This document shows positions 60,420 to 64,000 of a DNA stretch of 64,000 bases, in pieces. Position 1 is the first letter of the stretch. Every line of letters begins with the position of its first letter. A model generated the notes under the pieces. It was not told where the DNA came from, did no database searches, and was given only the letters and a program-made list of their open reading frames with translations. The position numbers were made by a program, and so were the translations under genes. The stretch is from UBA10649 sp963842725 (GTDB taxonomy: Bacteria; Actinomycetota; Actinomycetes; S36-B12): positions 310,001 to 374,000 of the forward strand of contig CAWJHN010000004.1 of NCBI GenBank assembly GCA_963842725.1, in the 5' to 3' direction.

Positions 60420-61394
60420 TCAGACGACGAACATGTCTTCCTTGGACCACTTCGGCGCGACCGCCCGGGACAGTCCGGCCAGTGCCATGTACGACCCGGC
60501 ATCCATACCGGCCGGCTCGTCCTTGGGGATGACGCCGGCGACCTTCTGGGTCTTGAACACGGTGTCCTTCTCGAGGTCGCCGAACGGGAAGCCGGGTTCC
60601 GTGCAGCCCGTGCACGGGTGCCCGGCGCGGGTCTTCGACGACTGGCGGTTCCACAGGATGCGGTTGCACGGCGAGTGGGTCATCGGGCCGCGGCAGCCGA
60701 ACTCGTAGAACAGGCATCCGGTGCGCATGCCCTGGCCGAAGCTCGGGGGGTCCTGCTTGTACGTGAAGAACTGCACGCGGGTGCAGCCGGTCTGCGTGAA
60801 CGAGGTGAAGAAGGTCTTGGGCCGCTGCAGTTCGTCCAACGCCAGGTCGCCGACGCGTCCCGCGGCCAGGGCGACGATGATCTGCGAGATCCAGTCCGGG
60901 TGCGCGGGGCAGCCGGGGATGTTGATCACGGGCAGCCCCAGCCGGCTGACGAAGTCGGTGCCCAGGTGACCGCCCCGCTTGCCGCCGCGGTCGAACTGAA
61001 GGCCGCGGCTGTCGGACGGGTTCGGCGGAACGGCCGGCAGGCCGCCCCAGGTGGCGCAGTCGCCGATCGCCACGACGATGCCGGCCTTTGGCGCGATGTC
61101 GTCGACCCAGTCCTTCATGGGCCGGCCGGCGAACATGTCGAAGCGCCCGGTCCCGTTGGGGCCCTCGATGACCGACCCCTCGTAGACGAAGATGTCGATC
61201 TCCTTCTCGCCCCTGGCATAGGCCCAGAACATGTCCTGTGCCGTCTTGCCGATCTCCATCGACAGCGTGGGGTGATAGACGATCTCCAGGCCGTAGTCGA
61301 CGATCAGGTCGACGACGGACGGCTCCGCGGCATTGATGAACGACATGGTGTTCCCGGAGCAAGCTCCGCCCTGGAACCAGAGCACGGATGTCAC
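60420..61394 (-). CDS. hucS: [NiFe] hydrogenase small subunit, group 2a, without Tat signal
   Basis: A 324-residue Fe-S subunit starting MTSVLWFQGGACSGNTMSF. There is no twin-arginine signal, so the enzyme stays in the cytoplasm, as in group 2 hydrogenases. Cluster ligands seen: Cys in GACSGNT, GDCATWGGLP and NIPGCPAHP (proximal); QTGCTRVQF, TGCLFYEFGC (distal); SPCNRILWN and HPCTGCTEPGF (medial). The canonical second Cys of the first motif is Asn, and the usual His three residues before TGC's Cys is Gln. Each cluster could then be [3Fe-4S]. GTG 61394 follows AGGAGG and overlaps the hypB stop (GTGA). Confidence 0.95.
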   Translation of the reverse strand: MTSVLWFQGGACSGNTMSFINAAEPSVVDLIVDYGLEIVYHPTLSMEIGKTAQDMFWAYARGEKEIDIFVYEGSVIEGPNGTGRFDMFAGRPMKDWVDDIAPKAGIVVAIGDCATWGGLPAVPPNPSDSRGLQFDRGGKRGGHLGTDFVSRLGLPVINIPGCPAHPDWISQIIVALAAGRVGDLALDELQRPKTFFTSFTQTGCTRVQFFTYKQDPPSFGQGMRTGCLFYEFGCRGPMTHSPCNRILWNRQSSKTRAGHPCTGCTEPGFPFGDLEKDTVFKTQKVAGVIPKDEPAGMDAGSYMALAGLSRAVAPKWSKEDMFVV

Positions 61395-62065
61395 GGTGCC
61401 TCCTGCAGTTGTGGTGAGGGTGCCATCAGGGTGTCGAGAAGCTCCAGGACGCCGATCCCCGCTCGAGCCGATGTCTCGATGACGGGGGCGGTGGGGTTCA
61501 CCGCGCGGATCGCGGCGACCGCGGATTCGCGATCCCATTCCACGGCGGTAGCGATGTCGATCTTGGTGATGACGATGAGGTCGGCCGAGTGGAACAGCTG
61601 GGGGTACTTGGCCGGCTTGTCCTCGCCCTCGGTGACGCTGAGCAGCGCCACTCGCGTGCCCTCGCCGAGGTCGTACGCCGTCGGGCAGACGAGGTTCCCG
61701 ACGTTCTCGATGACCAGCAGGTCGAGAGCGGCGAGGTCCCAGCCCTCCAGGTGCGCCGCGATCATGTCGGACTCGAGGTGGCACATGCTCTCCGTGACGA
61801 TCTGCCGCACCAGGGCCCCCGAACGGGCGAGACGCACGGCATCGTTGTCGGTCGCGCAGTCGCCCACGAGGGCGGCGACAGCGGTGCCGCGCGACACCGC
61901 GGTGGCGAGGAGTGACTCGAGCAGTGCGGTCTTGCCGCTGCCGGGGCTCGACACCCAGTTGCTCACCTGCACGCCTGCCTCGGCGAAGCGCTGACGCAGG
62001 GCCAGCGCCAGCAGGTCGTTCTTCTCCAGGATGCCCTTGCGCAGTTCGACGATCCGGGTGGTCAT
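61391..62065 (-). CDS. hypB: Hydrogenase nickel-insertion GTPase HypB
   Basis: A 224-residue GTPase that helps HypA insert nickel. P-loop VSSPGSGKTALLESLL; switch region GDCATDNDAVRLARSG; ENVGNLVCPTAYDLGE with the metal-binding Cys; guanine-specificity motif ITKIDIATA. It lacks the His-rich nickel-storage N-terminus of some HypB proteins. It overlaps hypA and hucS by 4 bp each. Confidence 0.96.
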   Translation of the reverse strand: MTTRIVELRKGILEKNDLLALALRQRFAEAGVQVSNWVSSPGSGKTALLESLLATAVSRGTAVAALVGDCATDNDAVRLARSGALVRQIVTESMCHLESDMIAAHLEGWDLAALDLLVIENVGNLVCPTAYDLGEGTRVALLSVTEGEDKPAKYPQLFHSADLIVITKIDIATAVEWDRESAVAAIRAVNPTAPVIETSARAGIGVLELLDTLMAPSPQLQEAP

Positions 62066-62427
62066 CGGGCAACCCCTCCGACCAATGCGTCGTCAAGCAG
62101 GATGTCGACGATCTCGAGCTCCTTGCCACCGATGACATCTCCGCACGGCACGAGGCAGACGGGGCATCGGAAGTCGCGAGCCGACTCGAGCTCCTGCCGT
62201 CCGCACGTGGGACAGGCGATCACGATCGGACTGCGCTCGATCACGAGGGCTGCGTCGACCAGGGGCGTGCCCTGCGCGGCGACGTCGTACGCGAACTCCA
62301 GGGCCTGCGGGACGATGCCCGAGAGTTCACCGATCATCAGTCGCACCTGGAGCACCCGCGTGCCGGGCGTCGGCAGGGCCTGCACGACGGTGGCGACGAC
62401 GGCGTGCGCGATGGAGAGCTCGTGCAT
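62062..62427 (-). CDS. hypA: Hydrogenase nickel metallochaperone HypA
   Basis: A 121-residue nickel-binding protein. It begins MHELSIAHAVV, with the N-terminal Met-His-Glu nickel site. The zinc site has the two CxxC motifs in IACPTCGRQELES and RCPVCLVPCGD. Length matches the family. It starts 4 bp after the DUF1641 stop and overlaps hypB by 4 bp. Confidence 0.96.
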   Translation of the reverse strand: MHELSIAHAVVATVVQALPTPGTRVLQVRLMIGELSGIVPQALEFAYDVAAQGTPLVDAALVIERSPIVIACPTCGRQELESARDFRCPVCLVPCGDVIGGKELEIVDILLDDALVGGVAR

Positions 62428-62431
62428 TCGG

Positions 62432-62962
62432 CTAGCTCCCGGCCCGCTGATGCGCCCCGAAGACCCGGGCGAACTCGACGAGGAAGGCCAGGGTCTCCTG
62501 CACCTCGGGTTCCTTGAGCACCCGGTTCAGGGCGAAGATGCTGCCCACCTCGACCTGTCGGCCGCGGGTGCGTCGGTCTGCCTCGAGAGCAGCCTCGCCG
62601 AACGTGCCGACCACCTGGACGATCTCGGGTCGAAGGATCGCGGAGTCGAGCAGGCCCTGCACCGTCTCGGCGCGCTCCGCCAGCGCCTGTGCCATCGGGG
62701 CGAGCTCGGCCAGGGCGCTCACCGCGGAGCCGAGCTGTCCGGCCTTCGCGCCGGTGTCGGTCTCGCGCAGCTGACGCACGGCCGCGTTGATGTTGTCGGT
62801 GATCTCGGGGCCGCGCTGCAGGAGGGCGGTGCCCATCGCGGCGAGGGCGGCGAGCGTGGGGGCATTGGCGACGATGACGGCCAGTGACTGGCGGATCTCC
62901 GGGTCGGCCAGCATGGCATCGAGGGCGTCTGCGTCCACCACAGCGTCGGGAGTGAGGGTCAC
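62432..62962 (-). CDS. DUF1641 protein, first gene of the hydrogenase operon
   Basis: A 176-residue, almost entirely helical protein. Its C-terminal EPEVQETLAFLVEFARVFG matches the DUF1641 pattern, and there is an inner helical pair (LAALAAMGTALLQRGPEITD; AVSALAELAPMAQALAERAE). It has no signal peptide and few aromatic residues. GTG 62962 has GGAGG 7 nt upstream. Being first in the operon suggests it is part of, or tightly tied to, the enzyme. From memory, the Huc complex of mycobacteria has a helical scaffold subunit (HucM) of about this size encoded beside the structural genes; a relationship is a hypothesis only. Confidence 0.85.
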   Translation of the reverse strand: MTLTPDAVVDADALDAMLADPEIRQSLAVIVANAPTLAALAAMGTALLQRGPEITDNINAAVRQLRETDTGAKAGQLGSAVSALAELAPMAQALAERAETVQGLLDSAILRPEIVQVVGTFGEAALEADRRTRGRQVEVGSIFALNRVLKEPEVQETLAFLVEFARVFGAHQRAGS

Positions 62963-63132
62963 ATCGCACCTCCAGGAGGGTGAACGTGGCCGTCGGAGCC
63001 GACGGCTTCGATGTTCTGCCACGCATCGTGGCAGGCCGAGCGCGTCCGTGTGTGCTGTTGTGAAAAAAACATGCGCCGAGCGCCCCCGCCCATCCCGGCC
63101 CCCCGCCCAGACCCCACCCGTCACCCCCAGCC
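62963..63132 (-). promoter_or_regulatory. Leader/promoter region of the hydrogenase operon with two inverted repeats
   Basis: Between the repeat and the GTG at 62962 lie two short perfect hairpin sequences: GCCGTCGG-AG-CCGACGGC (62989-63006) and CTGCCACG-CAT-CGTGGCAG (63016-63034). Either could be an operator or an RNA hairpin in the leader. Farther up, TGAAAAAAACATG (63061-63073) is the only AT-rich patch and a likely promoter neighbourhood. No convincing -35/-10 pair is seen. This region, with the repeat and G-rich tract, fills the longest gene-free stretch of the window (62963-63262). Confidence 0.5.
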
Positions 63133-63238
63133 GTCGACCTTGAGGTTGGCGGCGATCCGCTCCGCGGATTTCGCCGCCAACCTCAAGGTCGACCGGTCTG
63201 GGGCGCGGTCTGGGGCGCGGTCTGGGCGGGGGGCCGGG
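63094..63238. repeat. Nested inverted repeat surrounding the right palindrome
   Basis: A perfect 20-bp inverted repeat (63094-63113, CCCGGCCCCCCGCCCAGACC; complement at 63219-63238) flanks the 61-bp palindrome almost concentrically, making a ~145-bp potential cruciform. The right side (about 63196-63252) is a run of GGGG blocks interspersed with GGTCTGGGGCGC repeats, which could form G-quadruplexes. Confidence 0.75.
63133..63193. repeat. 61-bp palindromic repeat, right copy
   Basis: Identical over all 61 bases to 49813-49873, with 23-bp perfect arms and an inner 5-bp stem. It lies between the end of the fatty-acid synthase gene and the promoter region of the hydrogenase operon, 13.3 kb from the other copy. 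Both strands of the palindrome translate to the same short peptide in false ORFs. It may terminate the upstream gene, or be a mobile REP-like sequence, or both. Confidence 0.9.
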
Positions 63239-63262
63239 CGGGGGGCCGGGTGGGGACTGGGG

Positions 63263-64000
63263 TCAGGCGTGGACGGGCTTGCTGCTGAAGTCGGGGCGGA
63301 GCGGCATGCCTGAGGCACCACCCGATCCGAGCTTCACGCCGAGCATCTGGTGCAACTGGATCATGTTGATGTCGAAGCCCATCCGCGATGCGGCCATGTA
63401 CAGGCGCCAGACACGCGCCGTGCCGAGCCCGGCCTCGGCGACGGCCTCGTCCCAGTGATCCTCGAGGTTCTCGCACCAGTGCTTGAGGGTGAGCGCGTAG
63501 TGCTCGCGGAGGTTCTCCGCGTGGCGTACCTCGAATCCGGCCGAGTTCATCGCCGTCATGACCTGGCTGGGACCCGAGAGCTCCCCGTCGGGGAAGACGT
63601 AACGGTTGATGAACGACCTGCGCAGGTGGCTCACCCAGTTGTCGCTGGGTCGGGTGATCGTGTGGTTGAGGAGACGTCCCTCGGGCCGCAGCTTGCCGTA
63701 GAGGAAGGCGAAGTACGCGGGGTAGTTGGCGCGCCCGATGTGCTCGGTGAGCCCGATGGACGACACCGCGTCGAAGCCCGACTCGGCGACGTCGCGGTAG
63801 TCGCTGAACCGGATCTCGGCCTGCGACGTGAGCCCGGCCTGCTGGATCGACTCCTGCCCGTACGCAGCCTGCTGCTCGGACAGGGTGACTCCGATCGCCT
63901 TCACGCCGTAGTGCTTGACGGCATGCATGACCATGCCGCCCCAGCCGCACCCGACGTCGAGCAGCCGCATGCCCGGACGGAGTCCGAGCTTGCGGCACAC
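63263..64000 (-). CDS. Cyclopropane-fatty-acyl-phospholipid synthase family methyltransferase (partial)
   Basis: The 245 C-terminal residues of an SAM-dependent lipid methyltransferase; the start lies beyond the window. The SAM site is RLLDVGCGWGGMVMHAVKHY, followed by GVTLSEQQAAYG, FDAVSSIGLTEHIG and YFAFLYGKLRPEGRLLNHTI, typical of CFA synthase and mycolic-acid-type relatives. The C-terminal helical region (YALTLKHWCENLEDHWDEAV) is complete. The enzyme would methylate unsaturated lipid acyl chains at the membrane. The palindromic repeat lies about 70 bp past its stop. Confidence 0.9.
   Translation of the reverse strand: MCRKLGLRPGMRLLDVGCGWGGMVMHAVKHYGVKAIGVTLSEQQAAYGQESIQQAGLTSQAEIRFSDYRDVAESGFDAVSSIGLTEHIGRANYPAYFAFLYGKLRPEGRLLNHTITRPSDNWVSHLRRSFINRYVFPDGELSGPSQVMTAMNSAGFEVRHAENLREHYALTLKHWCENLEDHWDEAVAEAGLGTARVWRLYMAASRMGFDINMIQLHQMLGVKLGSGGASGMPLRPDFSSKPVHA

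Noticed and set aside
49883..62962. Possible horizontal island by composition
   Set aside because: GC richness, start-codon usage and overlap style look like the flanking genes by eye, so I see no compositional sign of transfer.
49808..63193. Interpretation of the two palindromes as transposon terminal repeats of a composite element
   Set aside because: No transposase, target-site duplication or resolvase is visible inside or beside them, and each copy is itself a complete palindrome. Kept only as an open cassette question.
63196..63252. CRISPR or tandem-repeat array suggested by GGTCTGGGGCGC repetition
   Set aside because: The units are short, irregular and contiguous, with no spacers. It is a low-complexity G-rich tract.

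Overview
The window is 64 kb of high-GC DNA. It codes densely on both strands, with frequent GTG starts and 1-4 bp stop/start overlaps. An actinobacterium is indicated by several things: small actinobacterial families (DUF3263, DUF2771, DUF3027, DUF2530), an XPB-type helicase with its helicase-associated/WYL partner, an IdeR-type regulator, a GroEL with a GGM-type tail under CIRCE control, and many -10 hexamers placed 6-9 nt before start codons (leaderless mRNAs). The Propionibacteriales/Nocardioides-Aeromicrobium area is my best guess. That is inference, because no rRNA is present. I see no insertion sequence, prophage or CRISPR array.

Layout, left to right. (1) 1-3.2 kb: tRNA-Thr(TGT) with a hairpin terminator, a frameshifted DUF1801 gene, and an ABC exporter whose permease is an internal duplication. 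(2) 3.2-8.6 kb, minus strand: a tight kynurenine operon (formamidase, KynU, Kmo, RidA-type deaminase, 3-hydroxyanthranilate dioxygenase, ACMS decarboxylase). (3) 8.6-20.5 kb: a CPBP protease, DUF3263, then a maltose/maltodextrin locus (malE, malF, malG, intracellular GH13, malK, secreted alpha-amylase, second malE-like gene). (4) 20.5-26.4 kb: groEL behind tandem CIRCE elements, a cysteine-cluster/pentapeptide protein, a sarcosine/dimethylglycine-dehydrogenase-type flavoprotein, and a YceI protein. (5) 26.4-45.1 kb: ClC channel, XPB helicase, then an M20 hydrolase / GNAT / N-succinylamino-acid racemase trio lying between the helicase and its usual neighbours (helicase-associated protein, small membrane protein, Csp, DUF2771, DUF3027, DUF2530), followed by a purine permease, a 28-residue microprotein, a secreted propeller-like protein, MFS, serC, citrate synthase, pdxH and a second MFS. 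(6) 45.1-49.8 kb: photolyase, HAD, ParA and small partner on the minus strand; ZIP transporter and IdeR/DtxR on the plus strand with an iron-box-like palindrome.

(7) 49.9-63.0 kb, minus strand, is the most remarkable region: one uninterrupted 15-gene operon for a group 2a (Huc/Hup-type) [NiFe] hydrogenase. Order: DUF1641 protein, hypA, hypB, small subunit, large subunit, maturation protease, 102-aa unknown, TPR protein, 119-aa unknown, Nfu-like protein, NHL propeller, hypF, hypC, hypD, hypE. It carries structural, maturation and accessory genes together. The small subunit lacks a Cys and a His that normally ligate Fe-S clusters, and the Nfu-like protein has lost its CxxC motif. A 61-bp palindrome is present as two identical copies, one just past each end of the operon; the right copy is nested in a larger G/C-rich inverted repeat. 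The window ends inside a cyclopropane-fatty-acid-synthase-type gene.

Main metabolic reading: a heterotroph that degrades starch/maltodextrins and tryptophan-derived kynurenine, handles D-amino acids through N-succinyl intermediates, and can probably draw energy from trace H2.
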